Of a stretch of 64,000 bases of DNA, positions 25,708 to 35,826 are shown piece by piece. The stretch spans positions 1-64,000 of the forward strand of contig NZ_JAKNHJ010000009.1 in NCBI RefSeq assembly GCF_022133705.1, read 5' to 3'. Position numbers and translations under genes: made by a program. This DNA comes from Varibaculum cambriense (lineage in GTDB: Bacteria > Actinomycetota > Actinomycetes > Actinomycetales > Actinomycetaceae). The first letter of the stretch is position 1. Every line of letters begins with the position of its first letter. The notes under the pieces were generated by a model. That model was given only the letters and a program-made list of their open reading frames with translations. It was not told the DNA's origin and did not search any database.

Positions 25708-27636
25708 GTGCATCGTCTCGTTCGTGGTGTGGGTGTTTTCCTCGGTCTCGTGATTGTGTGTCTAGCTTTTCTGCGGGCGGTTCAGCTGGAAAACATGCTT
25801 CCTCTGGACAGTGACGATGTTGGATACATTAACTTTCAGCACACATCCCTATCAACAGCACAGATTGATAAGGGGTTAGCGCAGCTTGGTAAAGAAAGTG
25901 GTGTAGAGCTCTTACAACTGTCTGGAACGGTTGGTACCCGGGAGGTTACTATTACCTCTCGGGCGGCCAATCAACCGTCGGCACCGCAGGCCATTAGCTT
26001 TTTTAGGCCTGGCAAGACAGGAACTTTATATCCTGCTGCAGGGCAGCCGACTCTGTCCCGATCTGGGATTTATACTGTCAAAGGCGATGGTGAACAAATT
26101 ACGGCTATGAAGGCTTGGCTTAGCGGTGTGGGCGCTATCCATACCTGGGAGAACTTCACAGCCTTTCAAACCTATTTTCTTCCGTTGGCCTATCAAGGCA
26201 TTATTCTTATCTTGGCGGTAGCCGTATTCTTGGTTGTTGCTATGATTTTTGGTTGGTTTACGACCCGTGCTGATTCTCGTATTGTGCGGCTAAGTGCAGG
26301 GTATTCCAAGACTCAGATAGTAAAAAGCGACAGCATTACACTAGTGTCCTTGGTTTTGTTGCCGACAAGCGTGACAATACTGGCTGGTTTCGGTGTCATT
26401 GCAGTCGTAGTTGGTGCAGCCGCCTTCCAAATGGTTATACCTCTTATAGTGCTTTTTATCTGCGCATTGTGTGCAATAGCGGTAGCAGTAACCATTATTT
26501 CCTATATGACGTTTCCTCGCCTTAGTGACTGGGTGGAGCGGCGATCGCTGGTAGCCGCTTTTTCATGGGTTGGAGCTGCGGTTTGTGCGGTGGCGATTGT
26601 GTTTTCACTGGCGGCGTTGCCTATTGTTTACCGAGCTTTTTTGATTGCTGGTGATAATCGGGAGGCTGCTAGGCAGGCATCGTATTTGCCGGAATATCAC
26701 TCTGTAAGCTTCGGTGGGATTGTGGAAGAGCAGCGTGACTATGATCCGTTTGTTGTCCCCTTTGCTAAGCTAACTTCTCAATTGGAACGAAAGAATCAGG
26801 TCTTTTTGTTTAGCAAACAAAATGTTCCTCCCGAGGAGGCTGACACCCTACTGAAAAGTGGCTATGAGTCTATCGTGATTGTCACTCCTAATAGTTTAGC
26901 TGCGCTTGAAAAGATTCCTAATGGCTGTCGCTTTAGTGAAATAACCGGTGGGGCTCAGAGAGGGGTTGCGCATGATGTTACAGCGGATGCAACCTTGATT
27001 AATTCACAGGTAATGTCAAAGCTGAAGTTCTTCACCTGCAAAAATGATGCTAGCACTATAGCTATAGCTGGTCAGGGAATTTTCGCTCTTGCAAATAAGC
27101 CGTTGGTCGTAGTTGTTCCTGACATAAAGTCTGCATTCACCCCTGACACAGTCACTAGTATGGCCACTCTTGGAGCTATTGTTTTTCGTGATTCTCAAGC
27201 AGTGATAACGCAAGCGTCTTCGATTGGTTTAAACTTGACCAGCGATAGCACAGCGGATTCAATCGCGGTGTACGCTCAAGACCAACAACTGGGCTATTAC
27301 GTGAGTCTGGCCTCGATAGCCACACTCATCTTCGCTGCTGGATTTAGCATGTTCATTAGCGCACAGCTATATGCTGCATCGCGTTTGCGTTCTCTTTTCC
27401 CACTTTATGTGGGAGGAAAGAGCATAGGCGCCCTAGTTCGTCCCCGGCTGGTTCTAGACTTCGTGTTCATCAGTGTTGGCACTGGAGTCTCTATAGTAAC
27501 CGCCTCGACCTTGGGCCTGGAAACGCCATTGTTATACATCTGCATTTGTAGTGCGATTTTGTTTATCGTTGATATTGGCCTCCGTCGCTACGTCACGCAC
27601 GCAACGTTGGCGCGGGTATGCCAAAGGAAGAGCTAA
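25708..27636 (+). CDS. Bacteriocin-associated integral membrane protein (DUF1430 / lactococcin 972 type)
   Basis: A 642-residue permease-like protein. It has one N-terminal helix (about 5-27), an extracellular domain (30-150) and a block of helices (about 157-305) with FFxxR-type loops. A second extracellular domain (310-530) is followed by three C-terminal helices (535-640). This plan and the adjacent ATPase match the multi-helix partner of lactococcin-972 exporters or immunity units (TIGR01654-like). It starts with GTG without a strong ribosome site. The region is lower in GC than its surroundings. The substrate is unknown; an export or self-protection role is inferred from the family. Confidence 0.6.
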   Translation: MHRLVRGVGVFLGLVIVCLAFLRAVQLENMLPLDSDDVGYINFQHTSLSTAQIDKGLAQLGKESGVELLQLSGTVGTREVTITSRAANQPSAPQAISFFRPGKTGTLYPAAGQPTLSRSGIYTVKGDGEQITAMKAWLSGVGAIHTWENFTAFQTYFLPLAYQGIILILAVAVFLVVAMIFGWFTTRADSRIVRLSAGYSKTQIVKSDSITLVSLVLLPTSVTILAGFGVIAVVVGAAAFQMVIPLIVLFICALCAIAVAVTIISYMTFPRLSDWVERRSLVAAFSWVGAAVCAVAIVFSLAALPIVYRAFLIAGDNREAARQASYLPEYHSVSFGGIVEEQRDYDPFVVPFAKLTSQLERKNQVFLFSKQNVPPEEADTLLKSGYESIVIVTPNSLAALEKIPNGCRFSEITGGAQRGVAHDVTADATLINSQVMSKLKFFTCKNDASTIAIAGQGIFALANKPLVVVVPDIKSAFTPDTVTSMATLGAIVFRDSQAVITQASSIGLNLTSDSTADSIAVYAQDQQLGYYVSLASIATLIFAAGFSMFISAQLYAASRLRSLFPLYVGGKSIGALVRPRLVLDFVFISVGTGVSIVTASTLGLETPLLYICICSAILFIVDIGLRRYVTHATLARVCQRKS

Positions 27637-27641
27637 TACAT

Positions 27642-28286
27642 ATGAAACTCAAAGTTGAAGACTTGACCATCAAAGTAGAAAAACGCGTTCTACTTTCCGG
27701 AGTGAACTTCGAGTTTCACGAAAGGCAATTGGTAGGACTAGTGGGCGCGAGTGGCTGTGGCAAGACCACACTGCTCAACACCCTCGGTCTGTTGCTGCCG
27801 GCACACAGCGGATCGATTTTCTACGATGGATCGAACGCTACCAAATGGAAGCAACGTCAAATCAGTAAGTTTTGGCGCGAACAAGCCTCGTTCGTAATTC
27901 AAGATGCGGGTATCGATGACGATGAAACTGTTGTTTACAACGTCACGCTAAAAAAATCCTTCTTTGGGCGAAATCCGGATCAACGTAGCGCTTTAGAAGC
28001 ACTAGAGAAGGTAGGGCTATCGCAACGCGCTCACGATACGGCTCGCGTGCTCAGTGGAGGAGAACAACGCAGAGTTGCAATCGCGCGATCAATGTACCGA
28101 AAATCTTCTATCATCTTTGCTGATGAACCAACAGCCTCACTTGACGAGGAGAATCGTGCATTGGTGGAGTCCCTTCTAACCGAAGAAGCCCAACGAGGCG
28201 CACTCGTTATTGTATCTACTCACGACATGCGCCTCGCACAACACTGCACCTCACTGGTCAACCTCGAAAAATATCGACCAAACTAG
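27642..28286 (+). CDS. ABC transporter ATPase, lactococcin 972-type exporter
   Basis: A single nucleotide-binding domain with Walker A GASGCGKTTLLNTL, Q-loop FVIQDAGIDDDETVVYN (the ENET/DDET-type segment seen in lactococcin-972 ATPases), signature LSGGEQRRVAIARSM, Walker B IIFADEPTASLD and STHD. I chose the ATG at 27642 because GGAAGAG precedes it; the alternative ATG at 27618 overlaps the membrane gene and has no site. It pairs with the upstream 642-residue protein. Confidence 0.8.
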   Translation: MKLKVEDLTIKVEKRVLLSGVNFEFHERQLVGLVGASGCGKTTLLNTLGLLLPAHSGSIFYDGSNATKWKQRQISKFWREQASFVIQDAGIDDDETVVYNVTLKKSFFGRNPDQRSALEALEKVGLSQRAHDTARVLSGGEQRRVAIARSMYRKSSIIFADEPTASLDEENRALVESLLTEEAQRGALVIVSTHDMRLAQHCTSLVNLEKYRPN

Positions 28287-28403
28287 CTCAATAACAACTG
28301 CTACCTTCCTCTTATCAAAGCATCCATAACCCGCATCAGGCTAAGAAAAAGCGGCCTTCAAACATGCGCCAGGTTAATATCCCGTGATTTTAAGGATGGG
28401 ATT

Positions 28404-28499
28404 ATGAAAACATTTACAAGGCGAGGTCCACCAGGAGTCTGTTTTACTCTAACGACTGCGCTCATAGCAGGATCATTATTAGTTACAGCACTTATGTGA
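28404..28499 (+). CDS. Small hydrophobic peptide, 31 residues (candidate truncated leader or bacteriocin remnant)
   Basis: The frame reads MKTFTRRGPPGVCFTL then TTALIAGSLLVTALM and stops. The basic start plus an 18-residue hydrophobic stretch resembles a signal peptide or a single membrane helix. AAGGATGGG lies a few bases upstream of the ATG, a usable ribosome site. It is placed between two exporter units, where lactococcin-972 systems carry or neighbour the precursor gene. No cleavable mature part follows, so it may be a broken precursor or a membrane micropeptide. The rest of 28287-28549 shows no other gene. Confidence 0.4.
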   Translation: MKTFTRRGPPGVCFTLTTALIAGSLLVTALM

Positions 28500-28549
28500 T
28501 ATGTTGCATCCCTCTACCTCTTTAGGTCTATAGCTTTCGAGGAATAGTA

Positions 28550-29215
28550 ATGCGTGTAGATATAGATGATCTCAGATTTAAATATCATGGTAGGGGTGAA
28601 ACGCGTAAAATTTTTGACGGAGCTTCTGTCAGCTTTTCATCGGGTAACTTTTATGCGCTAATGGGGCCGTCAGGTTCAGGAAAGACTACGCTGTTCAGAC
28701 TACTAACTAAAGAGCTAGAACCGGAAGGCGGGCAGATTCTGATTGGGAATAGGGATTTAGAAAAAATTTCTGCCCGCGAACTCCGGACTTCCATTCTTGG
28801 TCGAATTTTTCAAGACTACCTGCTAATTCCTTTCTTAAATCCGATTGAAAATTTGCTGCTGGCGCGAGAGATCAGCCACGGATCCGCAGGTAGGCGCGAA
28901 CGCGATCTTGCCTTGCAGTTGCTGGCACGGGTTGGATTAGCAGGTCATAGCACTCAACCTGTTGAGTTGCTATCCGGTGGAGAACAACAACGCGTAGCTA
29001 TTGCGCGCGCCTTGATGGGATCAGCTCGGATTCTTCTTGCAGATGAACCCACTGGCGCTTTGGATCGGGATAACACTGTTCAAATCGCACAGTTGCTAGC
29101 TAGTTTTGCTCACGACGAGGACATGCTGGTTATTGCGGGTACACATGATATGGAATTCGCTAGTTACGCTGACAAAGTTATTCATATCGGCAATTACGGT
29201 TTTGCTGTGGAGTAA
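28550..29215 (+). CDS. ABC transporter ATPase, LolD/MacB type
   Basis: A 221-residue nucleotide-binding domain: Walker A GPSGSGKTTLFRLL, Q-loop IFQDYLLIPFLNPIENLLL, signature LSGGEQQRVAIARALMG, Walker B ILLADEPTGALD and GTHD. It groups with ATPases that pair with FtsX-type permeases. The permease starts six bases later. It is the second exporter unit of the island; the cargo is unknown. Confidence 0.9.
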   Translation: MRVDIDDLRFKYHGRGETRKIFDGASVSFSSGNFYALMGPSGSGKTTLFRLLTKELEPEGGQILIGNRDLEKISARELRTSILGRIFQDYLLIPFLNPIENLLLAREISHGSAGRRERDLALQLLARVGLAGHSTQPVELLSGGEQQRVAIARALMGSARILLADEPTGALDRDNTVQIAQLLASFAHDEDMLVIAGTHDMEFASYADKVIHIGNYGFAVE

Positions 29216-29220
29216 CGCTA

Positions 29221-31608
29221 ATGGGTAAACAGCGGCTACGTCTGATCTTCAAGATGGCTATACACCGACCTGTGGACGCTTTGGGTACGGTGGTTATCGC
29301 GCTGGTGTTAGTGATGGTGTGCGCAAGTCTTAGTGGCTTTATTTCTGCCTATAGTCACGCCATTCAGCGCGGAGCGCAAAGTAGTTTCGGAGCGTATAGT
29401 CAACAGGTAAACGGCAACGAGGACGTTGCCGCTTTTATGCGGTCTTTACAAGATAAAGGCGAGGCAGTAGCTACTTCATATTCACGTCAGAATCTTCTAA
29501 AAACTAATACGAAAAAGGCTACGAGTGTAGACGTAACGATGCTCAGCGGCGCGGGCGACCTGGGGGTACTAGTTGCTGGACGCTATCCAGATAAGCCGGG
29601 TGAGCTATCGGTTAGCCGGGAGGTTGCTAAGAGATTACAGGCAAAGCCCGGGGATTACCTTGAACTCGTTGACGTAGAGCAAACGAGAAAGCAAGCCGCA
29701 TTTACTCTAGTTGGAATCACCGAGAACCCCGCTTCCATTCATGAAGTCACCGCTATTGCTATTAGCGCTAATCAATCTATATTTAAATCCTCTGAAGTCT
29801 GGCTGACAAATAATGATTTGAAAACTATAGATGAGGTATTGAATCACGGTGGCGGAAATGTCGCGACAGTAACCTCGGTAATAGAGCGTGCTAATGCTAA
29901 TGCGGTCAGCTATCAGGCAATATCGCCACAGGTTGCTTCACTGTTTCTAGGTCTGATTATCGTGGTGCTCTTGGTGGCAATTTATGCTGTCGATCGGCAG
30001 CGACGCCGCAGCGTATTCCAGGTATTGACCGCGTTAGGAGATACGCCAGGGCGAGCTGCTTTGACCACTTGTACCCAAACCACTTTGCTGGCATTAGTTG
30101 GCGGAGCAATTGGTTGGATATTAGCGTGTATATCGCTTCCCACCGTTTCGCGGTGGGTAGCAGCGTTTTTTGAGCAGCGTTGGAATCAGGTGGAATGGAC
30201 TGCCGTGAGCATCGCTGCGCTAGCAACGCTGGTCATGATTACCCTGGGAGGAATACTGAGTGCAGGGGTAACAGTTTTATCTCTAAAACACCACAAGCGC
30301 GCTCACAGCGAGAGACTGTCACCTCGGGTACTGCTAATAGTAGGTATTGCGGGCACGGTAGCAACATTACTCCTGATAGTTTCTCGACAATTATTGATTT
30401 TTCCGCTGGGTCACCGCCTAGCGATGATTGTCGGAGCTCTAAGTATCCCCACCCTGGCATACGCACTCACATTATTTACGCGCAAGCGTAAAGTGACAGC
30501 TCGTTTAGGCAATCGCTTACAACAACTTACTTTAGGAGCGCTTGCAATAGTATTTGCTTTGAACTATTACGGAGCGCTCTATGCAAGTGGAGTAGCAGAT
30601 TGGACTAATTGGCTAGGTCGGCAGATTAATGGTGAGGAAAGCTATCTGCAGGTCACAAGTGCTACCGAGCAGGCCGTAGACAATCTTTTGGAAAGATTAC
30701 CCCAGTTAAAACCGCGCACCGCGGTATTTGGTGATGTCTCTACCAATGAGCAAATGTTCCGGATTACCGATAGCGAAGGTACTCAATGCTTTAAAACCGC
30801 TAAGTCTGTAGATGACTGTCCTCAATCTAACCTGGATTTTATTTATGTTGCCTCTGGAGGATTGGTTGATAAGAGTTTTATTAACCATGCTCCCAAAAGT
30901 TATGTAACCAATAAAGGTGCAGTTACTTTGATTGGCATCGGTATCGCTGACTCGACCATCACCAAAATGTCTACGGTAGGGGGACTTATCGGTGATCGTA
31001 ACTTGGAAAATAACATTCTAAGCGGGTTGGTTATATCACCTGACTCCCCACTGCTTAACCAGTTAGGGGTCAAGAAACCTCAGTCTTACACTGCGATTAT
31101 CACCGGTTTTGCCGCCTTACCCGATGAGGTGCAAGACGAGATACGTGCAAACCTGCTCATACAGGCTCCCTTCGCAACCATAACTGATTCTGAAGATCCG
31201 CAGGTTAGGCAAATACGTGCGCAAGCGGTAGCTCGCCAACTTTTAGCGGTAATCGTTTCCGGCGCGATACTACTAACCTTAGCGGCCGCTTTGGTCTCTA
31301 ATCAGCAAATTGAACGGCGTCTAATCGAACTCACTGGCGGCGGTAGCAAGATTAAAGTCCGACTAGTTAAATCACTACTTATCTCCTACACGGTTTCAGT
31401 GGCTTGCGCAGTAATTTTAGGGCGTCTAGCCGCGATGGATCGAGTCCCCTTTATCCGCCTGAATTCAGCCGTTTCTCATGACTACGGTCTGGTGTGGACA
31501 ATAGGATTGTCTAGCCTACTGTTCCTAATCCCCGCCCTCGTTATCGCAATTCGATCTAGCAATACTATCCCGCTAACCGGTTCGCCCAAATCTCCAAATA
31601 ATCCTTAG
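29221..31608 (+). CDS. FtsX-like ABC transporter permease
   Basis: A 795-residue permease. It has an N-terminal helix (about 20-42), an extracellular domain (45-235) with SVDVTMLSGAGDLGVLVAGRYPDKPGELSVS, the typical FtsX/MacB 'grants-permission' fold signature, then three helices (240-355), two or more (378-450), a second extracellular domain (470-670) and a C-terminal helix group (about 680-785). Such permeases move peptides, lipoproteins or antibiotics, or transmit force. A family C/B repeat begins two bases after the stop. Confidence 0.88.
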   Translation: MGKQRLRLIFKMAIHRPVDALGTVVIALVLVMVCASLSGFISAYSHAIQRGAQSSFGAYSQQVNGNEDVAAFMRSLQDKGEAVATSYSRQNLLKTNTKKATSVDVTMLSGAGDLGVLVAGRYPDKPGELSVSREVAKRLQAKPGDYLELVDVEQTRKQAAFTLVGITENPASIHEVTAIAISANQSIFKSSEVWLTNNDLKTIDEVLNHGGGNVATVTSVIERANANAVSYQAISPQVASLFLGLIIVVLLVAIYAVDRQRRRSVFQVLTALGDTPGRAALTTCTQTTLLALVGGAIGWILACISLPTVSRWVAAFFEQRWNQVEWTAVSIAALATLVMITLGGILSAGVTVLSLKHHKRAHSERLSPRVLLIVGIAGTVATLLLIVSRQLLIFPLGHRLAMIVGALSIPTLAYALTLFTRKRKVTARLGNRLQQLTLGALAIVFALNYYGALYASGVADWTNWLGRQINGEESYLQVTSATEQAVDNLLERLPQLKPRTAVFGDVSTNEQMFRITDSEGTQCFKTAKSVDDCPQSNLDFIYVASGGLVDKSFINHAPKSYVTNKGAVTLIGIGIADSTITKMSTVGGLIGDRNLENNILSGLVISPDSPLLNQLGVKKPQSYTAIITGFAALPDEVQDEIRANLLIQAPFATITDSEDPQVRQIRAQAVARQLLAVIVSGAILLTLAAALVSNQQIERRLIELTGGGSKIKVRLVKSLLISYTVSVACAVILGRLAAMDRVPFIRLNSAVSHDYGLVWTIGLSSLLFLIPALVIAIRSSNTIPLTGSPKSPNNP

Positions 31609-31609
31609 C

Positions 31610-31808
31610 CGAACGGTACGAAAACCGTTTTGCCTATCCCCAATCACCGCTATACAAGAGGTCTGGGGTGGGGAAAGCGCTCGGGGGACCCCGGTGAGCC
31701 TCGCTGCGCTCAGCTCAAGCCCCCTCTCGCATCTTTTCCCGCCCCAGCACCCAGGGATTGAATGAGGGGGGACAAAATTGTGTGCAATCTTGCCAGGGGG
31801 ATTACTAT
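31610..31808 (+). repeat. Structured repeat family C, unit 3, split by a family B element
   Basis: The left part CGAACGGTACGAAAACCGTTTT equals the start of unit 1, and the right part (GAATGAGGGGGGACAAAAT, TGTGCAATCTTGCC, then GGGGATTAC) equals its end. Between them lies a family B element at 31661-31750 on the other strand. So this copy was interrupted by, or grew, a family B insert. With units 1 and 2 it brackets the ABC island in direct orientation. Confidence 0.7.
31661..31750 (-). repeat. Structured repeat family B, short copy
   Basis: On the minus strand: stem GTGCTGGGGCGGGAAAA, then GATGCGAGAGGGGGCTTGAGC, a short inner loop, GCTCACCGGGGTCCCCCGAGCGC, and the returning stem TTTCCCCACCCCAGAC. 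The inner GAGC/GCTC also pair. This is the most compact B copy and shows that the element does not need a large insert. Confidence 0.7.
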
Positions 31809-31814
31809 CGCTTT

Positions 31815-32177
31815 ATGTATTACAGGTGGATACCGTTATTTTCTTCGCTGACGCTTACCGGGTTGATCGGCGGGTTATGGTGGTATGCCTTGGAGTCCAC
31901 CACTTCTACCCCCACTTGGGTACCGGCTAGCGTGCTAGTTCTCGCATTTCTGTTTGCAGCTATAGGGATTGTTTTTGCGAGCAAAACTACCGCTTCCAAG
32001 GGCGCAAAAACTACTTACCTGACCGGAATGACGCTTTTCCTTGCGGGATTCGCGTCCTTTTATTTATTTTCCCAGCCTACAACGATAAACATTTTTGGGT
32101 TTATAGCAATTACAGCAGGCTTAATAGTCGCGAATCTAGCCGCGGGTTACCTTTACCGGGGTTCTCGGCAAAAGTAA
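31815..32177 (+). CDS. Small integral membrane protein, 120 residues
   Basis: I do not recognise the family. There are four hydrophobic segments (about residues 6-25, 38-55, 67-85 and 90-112) with short loops; both ends are basic (MYYRW; YRGSRQK). I chose the ATG at 31815 because codons upstream of it lie inside the repeat at 31610-31808. The ribosome site is poor. The gene is convergent with DUF3052. It may be an ordinary resident gene or the last gene of the island. Confidence 0.6.
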   Translation: MYYRWIPLFSSLTLTGLIGGLWWYALESTTSTPTWVPASVLVLAFLFAAIGIVFASKTTASKGAKTTYLTGMTLFLAGFASFYLFSQPTTINIFGFIAITAGLIVANLAAGYLYRGSRQK

Positions 32178-32189
32178 ATATTTCGCTGC

Positions 32190-32618
32190 TTAGCGGCCGC
32201 GGGAAACTATTTGGGTGCCCGCCCACTGGGGGGAAACCACGTCAGAGGTGGTGGGATTCATACCCGCCGTTTTCGCGGCCTCTTCGATTAGACGCGGATC
32301 AACCGCACCGGGATCGGAGGCAATCGGGCTGAGCACCCAGATCAATCCTCCCTCATCCATATTGCCCATCGCGTCCATCAACGCATCGGAGAGATCATCG
32401 GCCCCACCATCGTCATCGCGCCACCAGATCAGGGCACCATCGGTCATCGCGGTGAAATCTTCATCTTGGAGATCGTCGTCTATTTGATCCATTATGGCTT
32501 GGCGAAGATCTTCGTCGACGTCCTCGTCCCAACCAAATTCCTGAATGACTTGTTCTTTCTTAAACCCCATCTCCGATACGGATAGGGAACTTTCATGCCT
32601 TTCGCGTGTGGTTTCCAC
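32190..32618 (-). CDS. DUF3052 family protein
   Basis: A small acidic actinobacterial protein of unknown function. Typical stretches: GFKKEQVIQEFGWDEDVDED, DDLSDALMDAMGNMDEGGLIWVLSP and GMNPTTSDVVSPQWAGTQI near the end. In actinobacteria it is encoded divergently from aceE, as here. Start: ATG reading METTRERHES; a second in-frame ATG (MGFKKEQ, residue 17) is also possible. The 320-base divergent gap 32619-32939 holds no other gene that I can support. Confidence 0.85.
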   Translation of the reverse strand: METTRERHESSLSVSEMGFKKEQVIQEFGWDEDVDEDLRQAIMDQIDDDLQDEDFTAMTDGALIWWRDDDGGADDLSDALMDAMGNMDEGGLIWVLSPIASDPGAVDPRLIEEAAKTAGMNPTTSDVVSPQWAGTQIVSRGR

Positions 32619-32939
32619 GCTCTCTAAGTTACATGATTAAAGCGTAAGGGGGAAACACGGACGCCAATATATAGAAAACTGCCAACTCTTTTACCTAGGT
32701 TTAGTAGCTTTAGCCTATTGCGCGCTCTTGCGCCCTCGTCATCTCCCCTACCTTCGGCTCTAAGGTTTTAGCGATCCTGGGGAACTCGCTTGCGCCGGAT
32801 CTTGAGGTCTTGAGTAACTTCTGGGAACCCCTAGTGTCTACGGGTTCTCTACCGACCGGTTGGCTCCAGTAGCCAAAGCGCGAAAAATAGTTAACAATTG
32901 GCGAGTATGGTCTTTTCTGTTGGAGGAGCAACGAAACCT

Positions 32940-35687
32940 ATGAGTGAGAATAAGGCGTCCCTGGACTCTGTACACCAGTTAGCTACCGCCCTGCCGGATC
33001 CGGATCCCCAAGAAACCCGCGAGTGGCTGGATTCTTTGGATGATTTGATTAAAGAGCGCGGTCCGGAGCGTACTCGCGATATTTTGTTGCGGATGCTTTC
33101 TCAAGCCGGCGAACAAAATGTGGCGGTGCCTGCCAATTTAAATACGCCTTTCACTAACACGATTAAGCCGCATGATGAACCGACTTTCCCCGGGGATGAA
33201 CGCATCGAGCGGGACTATCGTCGCTGGATGCGCTGGAATGCCGCCGTGCAGGTTACCCGCGCGCAACGCCAAGGGGTGCATGTAGGGGGTCATATTTCTT
33301 CCTACGCCTCTATCTCTACTCTTTACGAGGTCGGGTTTAACCATTTCTTCCGCGGCAAGTCGCACCCGAGCGGCGGGGATCACGTCTTCTTCCAAGGGCA
33401 CGCCTCCCCCGGTATTTACGCGCGGGCGTTCCTAGAGGGTCGGCTGTCTGAGGAGGATATGGATGGTTTCCGTCAGGAACTATCTCAAGCCCCTCACGGC
33501 CTGCCTTCTTACCCGCATCCGCGGCACCTGCCCGAGTTTTGGGAATACCCCACCGTGTCTATGGGGCTGGGACCGGCCGAGGCAATTACCCAGGCCTGGT
33601 TTGATACCTATTTAACTAACCGCGGAATCAAAGACTGTTCTGACCAGCACACTTGGGCTTTCCTGGGTGATGGAGAAATGGATGAACCGGAATCGCGGGG
33701 AATGTTGCAGCTAGCGGGGCAGCAAAAGCTCGACAACCTCACATTTGTCGTCAACTGCAACCTACAGCGCCTGGATGGCCCGGTGCGCGGTAACGGACAA
33801 ATTATTCAGGAGCTTGAGGCATTTTTCCGAGGCGCCGGCTGGAACGTTATCAAAGTAATTTGGGGTCGCGGCTGGGATCGGCTGTTGGCTAAGGATCATG
33901 ACCATGCGCTACTGAAAGTGATGACCGAATGCCTGGATGGTGACTACCAGACTTTCAAAGCTAATGATGGCGCTTACGTGCGTAAACATTTCTTCGGCCG
34001 GGATCCTCGCACCGCGAAAATGGTGGAAGATTGGACCGATGAGGAGATTTGGGATTTGCGGCGGGGCGGTCATGATTACCGCAAGGTTTACGCCGCCTAT
34101 CATGCGGCGATGGCGCATAAGGGACAGCCGACTGTTATCTTGGCGCACACCATTAAGGGATATGTGCTGGGTGAGACCTTCGCGGGACGCAACTCCACTC
34201 ACCAGATGAAGAAGCTGACCTTGAAAGATTTGAAGGCGCTACGCGACCGGCTGCATATTCCGATTACTGACGAGGAGCTGGATAAAGATCCGCAGCTACC
34301 TCCCTACTACCGTCCTGCCGAGGATCATCCATCCTTGCAGTATATGTTTGAGCGTCGCGAAAAGTTGGGCGGTTTTTTGCCTTCGCGTCCTAAAGAACGC
34401 AACCAGATGCAGCTTTCTTTGCCAGATGATTCCGTTTATGACGTCCTCAAAGGGGGTTCTGGGAAGCAGAAAGTTGCCACCACCATGGCGCTGGTGCGTC
34501 TAATGAAAGAGTTTTTGAAGGATGAAGACTTCGGCAAGCGGATTGTGCCGATTGTGCCGGATGAGGCGCGGACTTTCGGGATGGATTCTATGTTCCCCTC
34601 CGCGAAGATCTATAACACTTTGGGGATGAATTACACCGCAGTCGATGAAAATTTGATGCTGCATTATTCCGAGGGTAAAGATGGCCAGATTCTGCACCCC
34701 GGGATTAATGAGGCGGGAGCAGCGGCCGCTTTCCAGGTGGCTGGCACTTCCTATATGTCTAATGGGGAACCCACAATCCCGTTCTACCTGTTTTATTCAA
34801 TGTTTGGTTTCCAGAGGACGGGTGACCAGTTCTGGGCAGCCGGAGACCAGTTGGCACGAGGTTTCGTGATTGGGGGAACCGCGGGGCGTACTACTTTGAC
34901 CGGTGAGGGTCTGCAGCATGCCGATGGGCACTCCCCGATTATTGCCGCCACGAACCCGGCGTTTGTGCAATACGATCCGGCCTATGCTTACGAGTTGCGC
35001 CATATTATTCGTGACGGAATGCAGCGGATGTATGGAGATGGCTCCGATGGGCGCGACCAGAACGTCATGTACTATTTGACGGTTTACAACGAGGCGATTC
35101 ACCAGCCCGCAGAACCCGAAGGAGTCGATGTTGAGGGAATTCTGCGCGGCATGTATGCCTTGACCGGTCATTATGAAAATGGCGGGCCGAAGGTAGAACT
35201 GCTGGCTTCGGGGATTTCGGTTCCTTGGGCGCTGCAGGCGCAAAAACTTTTGATGCAGGATTGGGGGGTTGATGCAGCAGTCTGGTCGGTGACCAGCTGG
35301 CATGAGCTGCGCCGGGACGGTATGGACAGCGATCGCCATAACCTGCTTCATGCGGATGAAGAGTATCGCTTGCCCTATGTTACTCAGCGGCTCCGTAACG
35401 CCACTGGACCGGTGATTGCGACTTCGGATTATGACCATCTGGTTCCCGATATGATTCGCCCCTGGGTGCCGGGACGATATAAGGTGCTGGGTGCTTCGGA
35501 TTTCGGGTATTCCGATACCCGTGCCGCCGCGCGCCGCCACTTCTTGATTGATGCCGAATCCCTGGTGGTTCAGGCCTTGGAGGCTTTAAATGAGGACGGG
35601 ATTCTGCAAGATCGTTCGGTGGTAACTCAGGCCTTGAATCGCTATGACCTACTAAATCCGAACGCTGGTTCTTCTGGCGAACAGTAA
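32940..35687 (+). CDS. aceE: Pyruvate dehydrogenase E1 component (homodimeric)
   Basis: Thiamine-diphosphate enzyme that decarboxylates pyruvate and passes the acetyl group to lipoyl-E2. At 915 residues it is the long homodimeric type. Visible: [20 protein letters not shown], the TPP motif [10 protein letters not shown] continuing to [17 protein letters not shown], and [18 protein letters not shown] of the second domain. I chose the ATG at 32940 because GGAGGAG lies 11 bases upstream. A terminator follows. No E2 or E3 gene is nearby. Confidence 0.96.
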   Translation: MSENKASLDSVHQLATALPDPDPQETREWLDSLDDLIKERGPERTRDILLRMLSQAGEQNVAVPANLNTPFTNTIKPHDEPTFPGDERIERDYRRWMRWNAAVQVTRAQRQGVHVGGHISSYASISTLYEVGFNHFFRGKSHPSGGDHVFFQGHASPGIYARAFLEGRLSEEDMDGFRQELSQAPHGLPSYPHPRHLPEFWEYPTVSMGLGPAEAITQAWFDTYLTNRGIKDCSDQHTWAFLGDGEMDEPESRGMLQLAGQQKLDNLTFVVNCNLQRLDGPVRGNGQIIQELEAFFRGAGWNVIKVIWGRGWDRLLAKDHDHALLKVMTECLDGDYQTFKANDGAYVRKHFFGRDPRTAKMVEDWTDEEIWDLRRGGHDYRKVYAAYHAAMAHKGQPTVILAHTIKGYVLGETFAGRNSTHQMKKLTLKDLKALRDRLHIPITDEELDKDPQLPPYYRPAEDHPSLQYMFERREKLGGFLPSRPKERNQMQLSLPDDSVYDVLKGGSGKQKVATTMALVRLMKEFLKDEDFGKRIVPIVPDEARTFGMDSMFPSAKIYNTLGMNYTAVDENLMLHYSEGKDGQILHPGINEAGAAAAFQVAGTSYMSNGEPTIPFYLFYSMFGFQRTGDQFWAAGDQLARGFVIGGTAGRTTLTGEGLQHADGHSPIIAATNPAFVQYDPAYAYELRHIIRDGMQRMYGDGSDGRDQNVMYYLTVYNEAIHQPAEPEGVDVEGILRGMYALTGHYENGGPKVELLASGISVPWALQAQKLLMQDWGVDAAVWSVTSWHELRRDGMDSDRHNLLHADEEYRLPYVTQRLRNATGPVIATSDYDHLVPDMIRPWVPGRYKVLGASDFGYSDTRAAARRHFLIDAESLVVQALEALNEDGILQDRSVVTQALNRYDLLNPNAGSSGEQ

Positions 35688-35707
35688 TAGCTGATACTGA
35701 TCGCTTC

Positions 35708-35746
35708 CTGGGGGCGCCCATTTTCCAATGGACGCCCCCTACTTTT
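35708..35746 (+). terminator. Rho-independent terminator of aceE
   Basis: GGGGGCGCCCATT pairs with AATGGACGCCCCC (one mismatch) around TTCC, followed by TACTTTTT. It lies about 20 bases after the aceE stop, so the next gene is transcribed on its own. Confidence 0.85.
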
Positions 35747-35826
35747 TGGAGCTGACACCCCTTAGAACGCCCGCCAGAAATAACTATAGATACGCAGCTG
35801 CAGGTGAGATGTGGGAGGATAGCGCT

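Noticed and set aside
32710-32931. 73-residue open frame on the minus strand upstream of aceE
   Set aside because: Composition is not coding-like, it has no ribosome site, and it covers the aceE promoter.
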